Notes: a model not told the origin generated them from the letters alone. A stretch of DNA of 64,000 nucleotides from M0108 sp044228795 (GCA_044228795.1 JBGAUE010000014.1:1-64000), one strand, 5' to 3'. Positions 51,402-62,216 are shown, counted from the stretch's first letter. Made by a program: numbers and translations.

Positions 51402-52115
51402 ATGAACCTCAGCAATAAACTCGCCGCCGAATTCATCGGCACCTTCTGGCTCGTCCTCGGTGGCTGCGGCAGCGCCGTGCTAGCCGCGGCATTCCCCGGG
51501 GTAGGCATTGGCCTGCTTGGGGTCGCGCTCGCCTTCGGTCTGACGGTCGTGACCATGGCCTATGCCGTTGGCCATATTTCCGGCTGTCATCTGAACCCCG
51601 CGATCTCGGTCGGCCTGGTGGTCGGTGGACGCTTCCCGGCCAGCCAACTGGTACCTTACATCGTGGCACAGGTGCTGGGTGCCACCCTGGCAGCCTTCCT
51701 GCTATATGTCATCGCCAGTGGACAGGCCGGCTTCGTGCTGTCGGCCAGCGGGCTGGCGGTAAATGGCTACGGCGACCTGTCACCGGGCAAATATTCGCTG
51801 ATGGCGGGATTTGTAACCGAGGTGGTAATGACCGCTATCTTCCTGTTCGTCATCATGGGCAGCACCGACAAACGCGGTATTGGTTCCCATGCCGGACTGG
51901 CTATCGGCCTCGCCCTGACCCTAATCCACCTGATCTCAATCCCGGTGACCAATACCTCGGTCAACCCAGCCCGCAGCACGGGGCCAGCGCTCGTCCTTCT
52001 CATGGGTGGCTATAATCAAGCCCTTAGCCAGCTCTGGCTGTTTTGGGTCGCACCCATCATTGGCGGGGTTGTGGGTGCCTTGACCTATAAGATGGTCGGT
52101 GGCAAGGAGGCCTGA
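51402..52115 (+). CDS. aqpZ: Aquaporin Z
   Basis: A 237-residue water channel with six helices and the two half-helix NPA motifs (GCHLNPAISVG and SVNPARSTGPAL). The selectivity-filter Arg follows the second NPA. AAGGAG 51390-51395 precedes ATG 51402 at 6 bases. Bacterial aquaporins with NLSNKLAAEFIGTFWLVLGGCGSAVL are AqpZ. The 290-base gap upstream (51112-51401) contains no other gene; its promoter is not obvious. Confidence 0.95.
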   Translation: MNLSNKLAAEFIGTFWLVLGGCGSAVLAAAFPGVGIGLLGVALAFGLTVVTMAYAVGHISGCHLNPAISVGLVVGGRFPASQLVPYIVAQVLGATLAAFLLYVIASGQAGFVLSASGLAVNGYGDLSPGKYSLMAGFVTEVVMTAIFLFVIMGSTDKRGIGSHAGLAIGLALTLIHLISIPVTNTSVNPARSTGPALVLLMGGYNQALSQLWLFWVAPIIGGVVGALTYKMVGGKEA

Positions 52116-52219
52116 TCGCGGACTGGGCATCAGCCCCAACCCAGGCCGGGAGTGGAACCGACTCCCGGCCACCCCTAGATTTCCTATCCTGGCATTCAGG
52201 ATCATCCGCGCTCAAGAAC

Positions 52220-52750
52220 ATGACTGAACACTTTGAGGATACTGGCTTTATCCCCTTGAATATTGCTGTCTTGACGGTTTCGGACAGCCGGGGGGAGGCC
52301 GACGACACATCCGGTGCCCTGTTGCGCGACCGGGCCCTGGCCGCTGGCCACCAGGTGGTGGCTCGGGAAATCGTGCGCGACGATATCTACCAGATGCGGG
52401 CTATCTTTTCGCGCTGGATTGCCGATCCCGGCGTCCAGGTGGTGTTGGCTACCGGCGGCACGGGTATTACCGGCCGCGACAGCACCCCGGAGGCCATCGA
52501 ACCCCTCCTCGATAAGCGCATCGAGGGCTTCGGGGAACGCTTTCGGACCATCTCCCTGGAGGAGATCGGCACCGCCACTATCCAGTCCCGGGCCCTCGGC
52601 GGTATGGCCAACGGTACCTTCATTTTCTGCTTACCGGGCTCCAGTGGCGCCTGCCGCACCGCCTGGGACCAGATCCTGGCCCCCCAACTCGACCACCGCA
52701 CCCGGCCCTGTAACTTCGCGCAACTCATCAAGCGGCTGCTGGAGAGATAG
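52220..52750 (+). CDS. moaB: Molybdenum cofactor biosynthesis protein MoaB/Mog
   Basis: A 176-residue cytoplasmic protein with the MoCF-binding fold: NIAVLTVSDSRGEADDTSG, VLATGGTGITGRDSTPEAI and LGGMANGTFIFCLPGSSGACR. MoaB/Mog proteins bind and adenylate molybdopterin before metal insertion. The next gene is moeA after 28 bases, then moaD with a 4-base overlap, a molybdenum cofactor cluster. Confidence 0.9.
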   Translation: MTEHFEDTGFIPLNIAVLTVSDSRGEADDTSGALLRDRALAAGHQVVAREIVRDDIYQMRAIFSRWIADPGVQVVLATGGTGITGRDSTPEAIEPLLDKRIEGFGERFRTISLEEIGTATIQSRALGGMANGTFIFCLPGSSGACRTAWDQILAPQLDHRTRPCNFAQLIKRLLER

Positions 52751-52778
52751 CTCCAGCCCTGGTACCAAGAGCAAACCC

Positions 52779-54044
52779 ATGACTAGCGCCCCGGATTGTT
52801 GCATCACTGACAGGGCCGGCCCCAAGGCCCTCCTGAGTAAGGAAGAGGCCCTGAAACGCCTCTTGGCCCAGGCCCGTCCCGTCCAGGACCAGGAAAATCT
52901 ACCCATTCAGGAGACCCTGGGCCGAGTCTTGGCCACCCCTGTGGTGAGCCAGGTTGCCGTGCCCGGTTGGGACAATAGCGCCATGGATGGTTACGCCCTG
53001 CGCGCCAGCGACCTGGCTAGAGCCCAGGGCCGCCTGCGCGTCTCCCAACGTATCCCTGCCGGGAGCCCCGGAACCCGGCTGGAACCCGGCACCGCGGCAC
53101 GCATCTTCACCGGCGCCCCCATCCCCGAGGGGGCCGACACGGTCGTGATCCAGGAGGTTTGCCGGGTCGAGGGTGACATGGTCGTCATACCCTTTGGAGT
53201 GACTCCCGGAGCCAACATCCGGCGTGCCGGGGAGGACAGCCAGGTTGGGACCCCGGTCATCGCTGCCGGTACCCGCCTACTCCCACAACATCTGGGGGTA
53301 GCCGCCTCCGTGGGTGTGGCCAGGCTGAACGTCTGGCGACGGCTCAAGGTCGCGGTCTTTTCCAGTGGCGACGAACTGGTGATGCCCGGCCAACCCCTGG
53401 GACCCGGGCAAATCTACAACTCCAACCGCTTCACCCTGTTGGGCCTATTGACGGCTTTGGGCTGCGAGACCCTGGACCTGGGCATGGTCCCGGACAAGCT
53501 AGAGGCGACGGTCGCCACCCTGACCGCTGCCGCTAGCCAGGCGGATCTGGTGCTGGGGAGCGGCGGCGTCTCGGTGGGGGATGAAGATCATGTCAAACTG
53601 GCGGTGGAAAGGCTCGGTACCCTCGACCTCTGGAAGGTCGCCATCCGCCCCGGCAAGCCCCTGGCCTTCGGACATCTGGGTCCGGAGCGGACGCCCTTCA
53701 TCGGCACCCCAGGTAATCCGGTGTCTCTTTTCGTCACCTTCTGCCTCTTTGCCCGGCCCTTCATTCGCCGGATGCAGGGCACTGCGGGAGACCTGGAACC
53801 GCAGGCCTTCCTAATCCCTGCCGGCTTCGATTGGCCTCAGGCCGCCGATCGATTGGAATTTCCCCGCGCTCGTCTGGTACCCGACCAAGATGGCCAACCC
53901 GAGATCCACCTCTATCCCAGTCAGTCCTCCGGCGTCCTCGGCTCCGTCACCTGGGCCGACGGGCTCGCAGTCATCCCCGCCCAACAGACCATCAGGCGCG
54001 GGGAAGGAGTCCAGTACATCCCCCTGAACGAGATCCTCGCATGA
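52779..54044 (+). CDS. moeA: Molybdopterin molybdenumtransferase MoeA
   Basis: The 421-residue enzyme inserts molybdate into adenylated molybdopterin. Recognisable regions are ALLSKEEALKRLLAQARPV, WDNSAMDGYALRA, FTGAPIPEGADTVVIQEV, VAVFSSGDELVMPGQPLGPGQIYNSN, GGVSVGDEDHVKLAVERLG and FIGTPGNPVSLFVTFCLF. I chose ATG 52779 as the start of the conserved N-terminus; the open frame extends upstream but is the moaB shadow. It is coupled to moaD by an ATGA overlap. Confidence 0.94.
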   Translation: MTSAPDCCITDRAGPKALLSKEEALKRLLAQARPVQDQENLPIQETLGRVLATPVVSQVAVPGWDNSAMDGYALRASDLARAQGRLRVSQRIPAGSPGTRLEPGTAARIFTGAPIPEGADTVVIQEVCRVEGDMVVIPFGVTPGANIRRAGEDSQVGTPVIAAGTRLLPQHLGVAASVGVARLNVWRRLKVAVFSSGDELVMPGQPLGPGQIYNSNRFTLLGLLTALGCETLDLGMVPDKLEATVATLTAAASQADLVLGSGGVSVGDEDHVKLAVERLGTLDLWKVAIRPGKPLAFGHLGPERTPFIGTPGNPVSLFVTFCLFARPFIRRMQGTAGDLEPQAFLIPAGFDWPQAADRLEFPRARLVPDQDGQPEIHLYPSQSSGVLGSVTWADGLAVIPAQQTIRRGEGVQYIPLNEILA

Positions 54045-54310
54045 TCCAGCTCCGCTATTTTGCCAGCCTCCGGGAACGCTTGGGCACCGGCGCCGAGGTC
54101 ATCCTCGCCCCTGCCCCCCTCACCACTGGCGGTGCTATCACCGTCGCCACTCTCCTCTTCCTGCTGCGCCAGCGCGGCGAGCCCTGGAGCGAGGCACTGG
54201 GCGAGGGGCAAACCCTGCTCACCGCCGTCAACCAGGCCATGGCCCGGCCCGACACCCCAGTCCAAGATGGCGACGAGGTTGCCTTTTTTCCTCCGGTGAC
54301 GGGAGGATGA
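54041..54310 (+). CDS. moaD: Molybdopterin synthase small subunit MoaD
   Basis: An 89-residue ubiquitin-fold sulphur carrier. IQLRYFASLRERLGTGAEVI opens it, and the C-terminus is the required diglycine (EVAFFPPVTGG), which is thiocarboxylated to deliver sulphur to molybdopterin. ATG 54041 overlaps the moeA stop by 4 bases. No moaE follows within the window, so the large subunit is encoded elsewhere. Confidence 0.9.
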   Translation: MIQLRYFASLRERLGTGAEVILAPAPLTTGGAITVATLLFLLRQRGEPWSEALGEGQTLLTAVNQAMARPDTPVQDGDEVAFFPPVTGG

Positions 54311-54450
54311 AGAAAGCCCGGGCACCATCCGCCAGATTCGTCGCCGCCGCCCCTGTCCGTCCCCACAACCCGGCCATTTCCACTGATCTGGGGCCAAATC
54401 TACTGGATATTGAACCCCCACCTGACAAGCCACTCGTCTAACTCGCTACC

Positions 54451-54759
54451 ATGTTCCGGCGCCTCGTCGCATCCATCCTCATTGTCGCTATCCTCGGATA
54501 TGGGACCGCCTGGGCCTTTGCAGGCCAGGAGTTTGATGCCAAGGCACACACGCTGGCCATGGCGAACCCAACGCAGACCGATACCCATCACGCCATCACC
54601 GGCTGCGATCACGCCTGCCACGCCAGTGCCCATATGGTCGGACTGCACCAGGAATTGCCATCCATCGGCGCGGTCGTGGCGGAGCGATTTGTCTGCCTCG
54701 CCTGCTGCGCCCTCGCCACGCTTGCGCCCAATCTCCCACTGAAACCACCGCGGTCCTGA
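54451..54759 (+). CDS. Small His/Cys-rich exported protein ahead of metal efflux genes
   Basis: A 102-residue protein with a signal peptide (FRRLVASILIVAILGYGTAWA). It has a metal-ligand-like segment (THHAITGCDHACHASAHMVGLHQ), a Cys pair (CLACC) and an unstructured end. It precedes the CzcBA-type genes by 70 bases on the same strand. Small periplasmic proteins such as CzcI occur at this site in metal-resistance operons; a role in binding a metal or sensing is inferred. I do not see a definite family match. Confidence 0.55.
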   Translation: MFRRLVASILIVAILGYGTAWAFAGQEFDAKAHTLAMANPTQTDTHHAITGCDHACHASAHMVGLHQELPSIGAVVAERFVCLACCALATLAPNLPLKPPRS

Positions 54760-54829
54760 GTCTATCGTCAGCTTAACAGCCACGCCCGGGGCGTGGCTGG
54801 TCCGATTTTCTGGATCGAGGACTCTTCCG

Positions 54830-56029
54830 ATGGGCTATTTTCATACCACCGCGACACCGCCGTGTGCGCTTGTTAACTTTTCGTTTGCCTGGCTGTTCGC
54901 TGTCTTGTTGGCCGGGGTACCCGCAACCCTGACGGCCACGGCCAATGCTACCTCGACGATCCCGGCGACGGAGGCCCCGAACAGTGGCCACGATCACGGA
55001 GTTGAACCGCCCCCGCGGGTTGAGATCACGCCCGAGCAGCGTCGTACCCTGGGTCTGACCACCGAGTCGCTGACGATGCACTCCATAGGCGAGAGCCTGC
55101 ACGCGCCTGGCGAGGTGCGTCTCAACGCCTACGCCACCGCCGAAGTGACACCGCGCATCTCGGCCCAGGTGGTCGCACGCCAGGCGCGCCTGGGCGACCG
55201 CGTGGTGGCGGGCCAACCCCTGGTCACCCTTTCCAGCGTGGAACTGGCCGAGGCCCAGGGCGATCTGGTGGTCGCCGAGCTCGAATGGGGTCGGCTAGAC
55301 AAGATCAAAGACAAGTTCGTCTCCGATAAGGAGTACCTGCAGGCCAGCGTCGCACGCCAGAAGGCCCGCTCGCGAGTCCTTGCCTTTGGTATGACCCAGA
55401 CACAGATTGCGGCCCTGTTGGCAAACCCCGCCACGCGCGCCGACGGCACCTTCGAGCTCCTGGCACCCCAAGCCGGAACCCTGATCCAGGACGATTTCAT
55501 CCTAGGCGAGCAGGTGCAGCCGGGGCGGGTGCTGTTCGAGATCACCGACGAATCCGTGCGCTGGATCGAGGCGCAACTTGCGCCCGCCGATGCGGCGCGG
55601 GTCACCGTAGGTGATCGGGCGCGCGTGGCCTTTGGCAGCGACAAGGTCTGGCTCGACGGACAGGTGACCCAGATCCACCATCGGCTGGACGAGACCACGC
55701 GTACCCAGGAAGTCCGTATCGAGGTCCCCGATCCGGGCCATCTGCTCCACCCCGGGGTCTTCGTTGATGCGGAGGTGCTGGTTGGCTCCTCCGCACCGGT
55801 ACTAGCGATCCCCGAGACAGCGGTACTGCGCAGTCCGGACGGGGACTGGCAGGTGTTCGTCGCCGAGGGCGACGATGCCTTCGAGCCGGTCGAGGTCGGA
55901 CTCGTCCGCACTGCGGGGGGATTGGCCGTGATCGAGGGCTTAGCGCCCGGCACCCAGGTGGTGACGCAGGGCGCCTTCTTTCTCCAGTCGGAACTCGCCA
56001 AAGGCGGGTTCGACCCCCACAACCATTGA
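54830..56029 (+). CDS. Heavy-metal RND efflux adaptor (CzcB/CusB-like)
   Basis: A 399-residue periplasmic adaptor with a signal region. A His-containing stretch (SGHDHGVE) precedes ITPEQRRTLGLTTESL, a lipoyl/hairpin pair (VTPRISAQVVARQARLGDRVVAGQPLVTLSSVELAEAQGDLVVAELEW), QAGTLIQDDFILGEQVQPG and a C-terminal barrel with LHPGVFVDAEV. It matches CzcB/CusB-type membrane fusion proteins that work with CzcA-type pumps. The C-terminus has HNH. The pump gene begins 10 bases after its stop. Confidence 0.87.
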   Translation: MGYFHTTATPPCALVNFSFAWLFAVLLAGVPATLTATANATSTIPATEAPNSGHDHGVEPPPRVEITPEQRRTLGLTTESLTMHSIGESLHAPGEVRLNAYATAEVTPRISAQVVARQARLGDRVVAGQPLVTLSSVELAEAQGDLVVAELEWGRLDKIKDKFVSDKEYLQASVARQKARSRVLAFGMTQTQIAALLANPATRADGTFELLAPQAGTLIQDDFILGEQVQPGRVLFEITDESVRWIEAQLAPADAARVTVGDRARVAFGSDKVWLDGQVTQIHHRLDETTRTQEVRIEVPDPGHLLHPGVFVDAEVLVGSSAPVLAIPETAVLRSPDGDWQVFVAEGDDAFEPVEVGLVRTAGGLAVIEGLAPGTQVVTQGAFFLQSELAKGGFDPHNH

Positions 56030-56039
56030 GGAGGCAGGG

Positions 56040-59000
56040 ATGCTCGATCGTATCGTCGAAGCCGCTGTCCGCAACCGACTGCTAGTCCTGCTGGCCTTGC
56101 TCGCGGCAGTGGCAGCGACCGCCCTGCTGCTGCCGGGCCTCAAGCTCGACGCCTTTCCCGATGTCAGCAATGTCCAGGTCACGGTCAATACCGAGGCCCC
56201 GGGGCTGGCCGCGGAAGAGGTCGAACAGCTCATCAGTTTCCCGGTCGAGGTGGTGATGTACGCCCTGCCCGCCGTGGCCGAGGTACGTTCCATCTCCAAA
56301 ACCGGTCTGTCGGTAGTCACCGTAGTGTTCGACGAGGGCACCGACATCTATTTTGCCCGCCAACTGGTGTTCGAGCGGCTGCAGGACGCCAAAGGGCAGA
56401 TCCCACCGGGTGTTGGTATCCCGAAGCTGGGGCCCAACACCTCCGGCCTCGGCCAGGTCTTCCAGTACATTTTGCGCACCGACGACCCCGGCCGCTTTGA
56501 CCCCATGGCCCTGCGCGGACTCAACGACTGGGTGGCCAAGCTGCTGCTACTGCCGGTGGACGGTGTCACCGAGGTCTTGTCCTACGGCGGCGAAGTCCGC
56601 CAGTTCCAGGTTCACGCTGACCCCCAGCGCCTGCTGTCCTACGGCCTGTCGGTCCAGGATCTCGCGACCACGATCGAGGCCAACAATCGCAACGCTGGCG
56701 GCTGGTACCTGGACCGCGGTCCGGAGCAACTGACGATTCGCGGGGTCGGCTGGATCCGCCCAGGCGAGAATGGCCTGCGCGATATCGCCAATGTCCCGCT
56801 CAAGGACATCGACGGGGTGCCGGTGCGGGTGCGAGATGTGGCTGAGGTCGCCTTCGGTCCCGAGATCCGTCAGGGCGCGGTGACCATGAGCGTGCGCGAT
56901 GCCGCGGGTCGGCCGCGCGCCCTGGGCGAGGTGGTCGCCGGGATCGTGCTCAAGCGCATGGGGGGCAATACCAAGGCTACCATCGACGGCATCAGGGCAC
57001 GCCTACCGGCGATCCAGCGCGCGTTGCCCACGGGGGTAACGATCGAGCCCTTCTACGACCAGTCGGACCTGGTGGAGAAGGCGGTGGCCACCGTCGTCCG
57101 CGCCCTGGCCGAGGCCTTCGTCCTGATCGTAATCATCCTCACCCTGTTCCTGCTCAATCTCCGCGCCACTCTCCTGGTGTTGATCTCCATCCCCCTGTCC
57201 ATCGGCTTCGCCCTGGCGGTCATGGCCTGGGGGGGCGTCTCTGCCAATCTGATGTCGCTCGGCGGCCTGGCCATCGCTATCGGCATGATCGTCGACGGCT
57301 CCGTGGTCATGATGGACCACATCTTCTCGCACCTCGCACGTGGCAACCCCGAGGGCAGCGAGGGCGGTATCGCCTTGCGCATCGAGGAGGCGGCGCGGGA
57401 GATCGGCCGCCCGGTGTTTTTTGCGGTGGGCATCATCCTGCTCGTGTTCGCCCCGCTCTTCACCCTCGAAGGCGTGGAAGGCAAGCTGTTCCAACCCATG
57501 GCGCTGGCGATCGTCCTGGCGATGTTGGCCTCCGGGGTGGTCGCCCTGACGGTGGTACCGGCGCTGGCCAGCTACAGCTTTAGGCACGCCATTATACCGC
57601 GCACCAGTCCGCTGCTGGTGCCGCTGGCCTGGGCTTATCGCCGGTTACTCCAGGGCGCGCTGCGGGTGCGCTGGCTGGTGGTGCTGGTCGCGGCGACCCT
57701 GTTCGTCGGCGCCCTGTGGCTGGTCCCCCGCCTAGGCACCGAGTTCGTACCTGAGTTAGAAGAGGGGACCATCAACATCCGTGTCACCCTGGCGGCGTCC
57801 TCCAGCCTGGACACCGCTCTGGCCGTGGCCGCCAAGTTGGAGCCGATCCTGCTGGGCTTTCCGGAGGTGACCTATGCCTCCAGCCGCATCGGCCGGGCGG
57901 AGCTCGGCGGCGATCCCGAGCCGGTCTCCAACATCGAGATCTATGTCGGACTCAGACCGCCGGCGCAATGGTCCACGGCAACCAGCCGCGCGGGGCTCCA
58001 GGAGCGCCTGGAGCAGGCGCTGGCCGCACACCCGGGGCTCTTGTTCTCCTTCTCCCAGCCGATTGCCACCCGTGTCGACGAGTTGCTGTCGGGGGTCAAG
58101 GCCCAGCTCGCGGTCAAGCTCTTCGGTCCCGACCTGGACGGGCTCGCTCACTACGGCAAGGCCATCGAGGCCATAGTGAAGTCGGTGCCCGGCACCCGCG
58201 ATGTGGCACTGGAGCCGATCGCTGGCGAGGCCCAATTGGTGATCCGGCCGGACCGCGATCGGCTGGCACGCTACGGCATCCCGATAGCCCAGGTGATGGC
58301 CCTGGTCGCGGATGCCATCGGCGGCGTCAAGGCCGGTCAGGTGATCCGCGGCAACGAGCGCTACGACATCCTGGTGCGGCTAGGACCCAACCACCGTAAC
58401 CGTGTCGAGGCCATCGGCGACCTCATCCTGACCGCCGCCAACGGTGCCCGAGTGAGGCTGCGCGATCTGGCCGAGGTGGCGATCCACTCGGGGCCGCCGC
58501 AAATCCGCCGCGACGATGTCCAGCGCCGCGTCGTGATCGAGGCGAACGTGGCCGGGCGCGACATGGGCAGTGTGGTCGCGGAGATCGACCGGCGGATCGG
58601 CGCCGAAGCGGGGCTTCCGACCGGCTATACGGTGGTGTTCGGCGGCCAGTTCGAGAACCAGCAGCGCGCCCAACAAAGGCTCATGATCGTGGTGCCCTTG
58701 TCCCTGGGGCTGATCTTCCTGCTGCTCTATTTCGCCTTTCACTCCGTCGGTCAGGCGCTACTCATCATGCTCAATGTCCCGCTGGCCCTGATCGGCGGGG
58801 TGGCGGCCCTGTACCTCTCCGGGCTCTATCTGTCGGTGCCGAGCTCCATTGGCTTTATCGCGGTCTTCGGCACCGCGGTACTCAACGGCGTGGTGATGGT
58901 CAACGCCATCAACCAGAACCTGGAGGGCGGCATGGGCCAGCGCCCGGCCATCCTGGACGGCGCCCTGTCGCGTCTGCGCCCGGTACTCATGACGGCGCTC

Positions 59001-59204
59001 GCCACGCTGCTCGGACTGGTGCCCCTGCTCTATGCCACCGGCGTGGGCTCCGAGGTCCAACGCCCGCTGGCGACCGTCGTGGTCGGGGGACTGCTGTCCT
59101 CGACCCTGCTAACCCTGTTCGTACTGCCCGTGCTCTATTCGGGCTTTTCCCGCGGCGTTGCTGGGCGCCCGACCCCCCTCAATCCCAATGGCTATCGACC
59201 ATGA
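56040..59204 (+). CDS. Heavy-metal RND efflux pump (CzcA/CusA-like)
   Basis: A 1054-residue inner-membrane transporter of the HME family: MLDRIVEAAVRNRLLVLLALLAA at the start, DAFPDVSNVQVTVNTEAPGLAAEEVEQLISFPVE, the TM4 motif IAIGMIVDGSVVMMDHIF (Asp and Gly rather than Asp-Asp), LGTEFVPELEEGTINIRV and a late FGTAVLNGVVMVNAINQNLE. These identify metal exporters of the CzcA/CusA type; the substrate (Co/Zn/Cd or Cu/Ag) is not fixed by these motifs. No OMF gene (czcC/cusC) is adjacent. Confidence 0.92.
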   Translation: MLDRIVEAAVRNRLLVLLALLAAVAATALLLPGLKLDAFPDVSNVQVTVNTEAPGLAAEEVEQLISFPVEVVMYALPAVAEVRSISKTGLSVVTVVFDEGTDIYFARQLVFERLQDAKGQIPPGVGIPKLGPNTSGLGQVFQYILRTDDPGRFDPMALRGLNDWVAKLLLLPVDGVTEVLSYGGEVRQFQVHADPQRLLSYGLSVQDLATTIEANNRNAGGWYLDRGPEQLTIRGVGWIRPGENGLRDIANVPLKDIDGVPVRVRDVAEVAFGPEIRQGAVTMSVRDAAGRPRALGEVVAGIVLKRMGGNTKATIDGIRARLPAIQRALPTGVTIEPFYDQSDLVEKAVATVVRALAEAFVLIVIILTLFLLNLRATLLVLISIPLSIGFALAVMAWGGVSANLMSLGGLAIAIGMIVDGSVVMMDHIFSHLARGNPEGSEGGIALRIEEAAREIGRPVFFAVGIILLVFAPLFTLEGVEGKLFQPMALAIVLAMLASGVVALTVVPALASYSFRHAIIPRTSPLLVPLAWAYRRLLQGALRVRWLVVLVAATLFVGALWLVPRLGTEFVPELEEGTINIRVTLAASSSLDTALAVAAKLEPILLGFPEVTYASSRIGRAELGGDPEPVSNIEIYVGLRPPAQWSTATSRAGLQERLEQALAAHPGLLFSFSQPIATRVDELLSGVKAQLAVKLFGPDLDGLAHYGKAIEAIVKSVPGTRDVALEPIAGEAQLVIRPDRDRLARYGIPIAQVMALVADAIGGVKAGQVIRGNERYDILVRLGPNHRNRVEAIGDLILTAANGARVRLRDLAEVAIHSGPPQIRRDDVQRRVVIEANVAGRDMGSVVAEIDRRIGAEAGLPTGYTVVFGGQFENQQRAQQRLMIVVPLSLGLIFLLLYFAFHSVGQALLIMLNVPLALIGGVAALYLSGLYLSVPSSIGFIAVFGTAVLNGVVMVNAINQNLEGGMGQRPAILDGALSRLRPVLMTALATLLGLVPLLYATGVGSEVQRPLATVVVGGLLSSTLLTLFVLPVLYSGFSRGVAGRPTPLNPNGYRP

Positions 59205-59355
59205 AGCGACCGTTAGTTTAGTGCAGCAACCTACAGGATTCCCCTTGATGCAAGTCCCTGCCCGACAGTACGTTGCGTCCTAGAGCCGTCCTGCAGATTA
59301 GGGGACGACCAAATGACCCATCCCAACCGTCATCCACAAAGGCCTTATCCCGCCC

Positions 59356-59383
59356 AAAAAAAAGCCCCGCCGGGGCGGGGCTT
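59356..59383 (-). terminator. Rho-independent terminator of groESL
   Basis: On the minus strand, downstream of groEL, a GC-rich hairpin is followed by eight Ts. Plus-strand AGCCCCG 59363-59369 pairs with CGGGGCT 59376-59382. The preceding 59205-59355 stretch between czcA-like and groEL ends holds nothing else that I can support. Confidence 0.88.
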
Positions 59384-59412
59384 CGCTAGCCGGGTCGGAT
59401 AACCCAGGGCGC

Positions 59413-61059
<1,647 letters not shown>

Positions 61060-61119
61060 TCTTGAATTCCTTTAATCATTCAGTGGGGTGTAAGGGGGCT
61101 TGGGTACTGGCGGAGACGC

Positions 61120-61410
61120 TCAGCCCTCGATTACGCCCATGATGTCTTCCTCGCGCATGACGAGGAAATCCTCGCCGTCGAGCTTGACCTCGGTACCGGA
61201 ATACTTACCGAACAGGACGCGGTCACCGACCTTGACCTCAAGGGCGCGTACCTGGCCGTTGTCGAGGGTCTTGCCATTACCAACGGCGATGATCTTGCCC
61301 TGGATGGGCTTTTCGGTGGCGGAATCGGGTATGACGATACCACCAGCCGAAGTACGCTCTTCTTCCATACGGCGAACGACCACGCGGTCGTGAAGGGGAC
61401 GAATGTTCAT
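61120..61410 (-). CDS. groES: 10 kDa co-chaperonin GroES
   Basis: A 96-residue co-chaperonin: NIRPLHDRVVVRRMEEERTSAGGIVIPDSATEKP (with the mobile loop), GKIIAVGNGKTLDNGQ, VKVGDRVLFGKYSGTEVKLDGEDFLVMREEDIMGVI. It caps GroEL. It is the first gene of the groESL transcript, whose promoter and CIRCE element lie 110-165 bases upstream. Confidence 0.97.
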   Translation of the reverse strand: MNIRPLHDRVVVRRMEEERTSAGGIVIPDSATEKPIQGKIIAVGNGKTLDNGQVRALEVKVGDRVLFGKYSGTEVKLDGEDFLVMREEDIMGVIEG

Positions 61411-61521
61411 CGAGAACGGTCTCCGGAGTGAAGCAGGTTGGTTTAGGATGAGTTTTTGGCCACCGGCGCTGGCTATCAGCTACCCGAGGCTTGGTAGTCA
61501 CGTAGGGTGGCACTAGGGTTA

Positions 61522-61548
61522 TTAGCACTCACCGCTTGCGAGTGCTAA
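61522..61548 (-). promoter_or_regulatory. CIRCE operator (HrcA-binding)
   Basis: TTAGCACTC at 61522-61530, nine bases, then GAGTGCTAA at 61540-61548: a perfect match to the CIRCE consensus TTAGCACTC-N9-GAGTGCTAA. The HrcA repressor binds it and is released on heat shock. It lies directly downstream of the -10 hexamer of the groES promoter, where repression works best. Confidence 0.97.
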
Positions 61549-61575
61549 TAATAGGGGCTCGTCTTGGCGTGTCAA
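61548..61575 (-). promoter_or_regulatory. Sigma-70-type promoter of groESL
   Basis: On the minus strand TTGACA (plus 61570-61575) and TATTAT (plus 61548-61553) are separated by 16 bases, and the -10 abuts the CIRCE element. This is a strong vegetative promoter. I see no separate sigma-32-like promoter, so repression by HrcA seems the main control. Confidence 0.85.
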
Positions 61576-61632
61576 GGGTTGAACCGTGCAAATGTTACGC
61601 AGGCGGGTCGCAGGGTTCGGGGGCAAGCCCCT

Positions 61633-62052
61633 TCAGTCAGATTCGTGACGGTAATCGCCTTCAATGATGCGGCGACCGGATATGCTGGCGGAATCCTGGC
61701 CAGGAGGCAGAATAACGATAAAGCGCTGGATGAGGTGCTTGCGAATGGCCGGGATCAGGAGCAAAAATCCCAGGGTGTCCGTCAGGAAACCGGGCAGGAG
61801 GAGAAAGGTGCCGGCAACCAGAAGCAGGGCGCCATCCAGTACCTCCAAGGCCGGAAGTTCACCCTGGTTACTGATCCGTCGCACCCTCGCCAAGACACCG
61901 AGGCCTTGCCGCCGCACCAGGTAGCCGCCCAGAGCAGCCGTGAGCAGGCTGACCCCAATCGTGGGGAATACGCCGATCTCGGAGCCGACCTGAATGAGAA
62001 AATAGAGTTCCACCAGCGGGATACCGACCAGGAATAGCAGGAATAGGATCAA
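61633..62052 (-). CDS. fxsA: FxsA family membrane protein
   Basis: A 139-residue cytoplasmic-membrane protein: LFLLFLVGIPLVELYFLIQVGSEIG, TIGVSLLTAALGGYLVRRQGLGVL, and LVAGTFLLLPGFLTDTLGFLLLIPAIR, the FxsA signature. FxsA overexpression blocks exclusion of phage T7 by the F plasmid in E. coli; its physiological role is not known. It lies upstream of groES on the same strand, as in other gammaproteobacteria. Confidence 0.9.
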   Translation of the reverse strand: MILFLLFLVGIPLVELYFLIQVGSEIGVFPTIGVSLLTAALGGYLVRRQGLGVLARVRRISNQGELPALEVLDGALLLVAGTFLLLPGFLTDTLGFLLLIPAIRKHLIQRFIVILPPGQDSASISGRRIIEGDYRHESD

Positions 62053-62134
62053 AATTGGGTTTCCCCTTTGATGCAGAGGGTGGGAACCAGCCCGCGACGG
62101 CGGCGTTTATTTAAGGGTAAGATCCTGGGAGCGT

Positions 62135-62154
62135 TTGGCCCGCGACCGGGCCAA
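62135..62154. other. Short hairpin in the fxsA/cutA divergent region
   Basis: TTGGCCCG (62135-62142) and CGGGCCAA (62147-62154) form a perfect 8-bp stem with a 4-base loop, in the 164-base gap between the divergent fxsA and cutA genes. No T-run follows on either strand, so it is more likely a protein-binding palindrome or an mRNA leader structure than a terminator. Confidence 0.4.
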
Positions 62155-62216
62155 TCCCTCTTAAATCACTTGCGGACATTCCGCGATGACCCGATAGGCC
62201 CTCAGGGTATCAGAGC

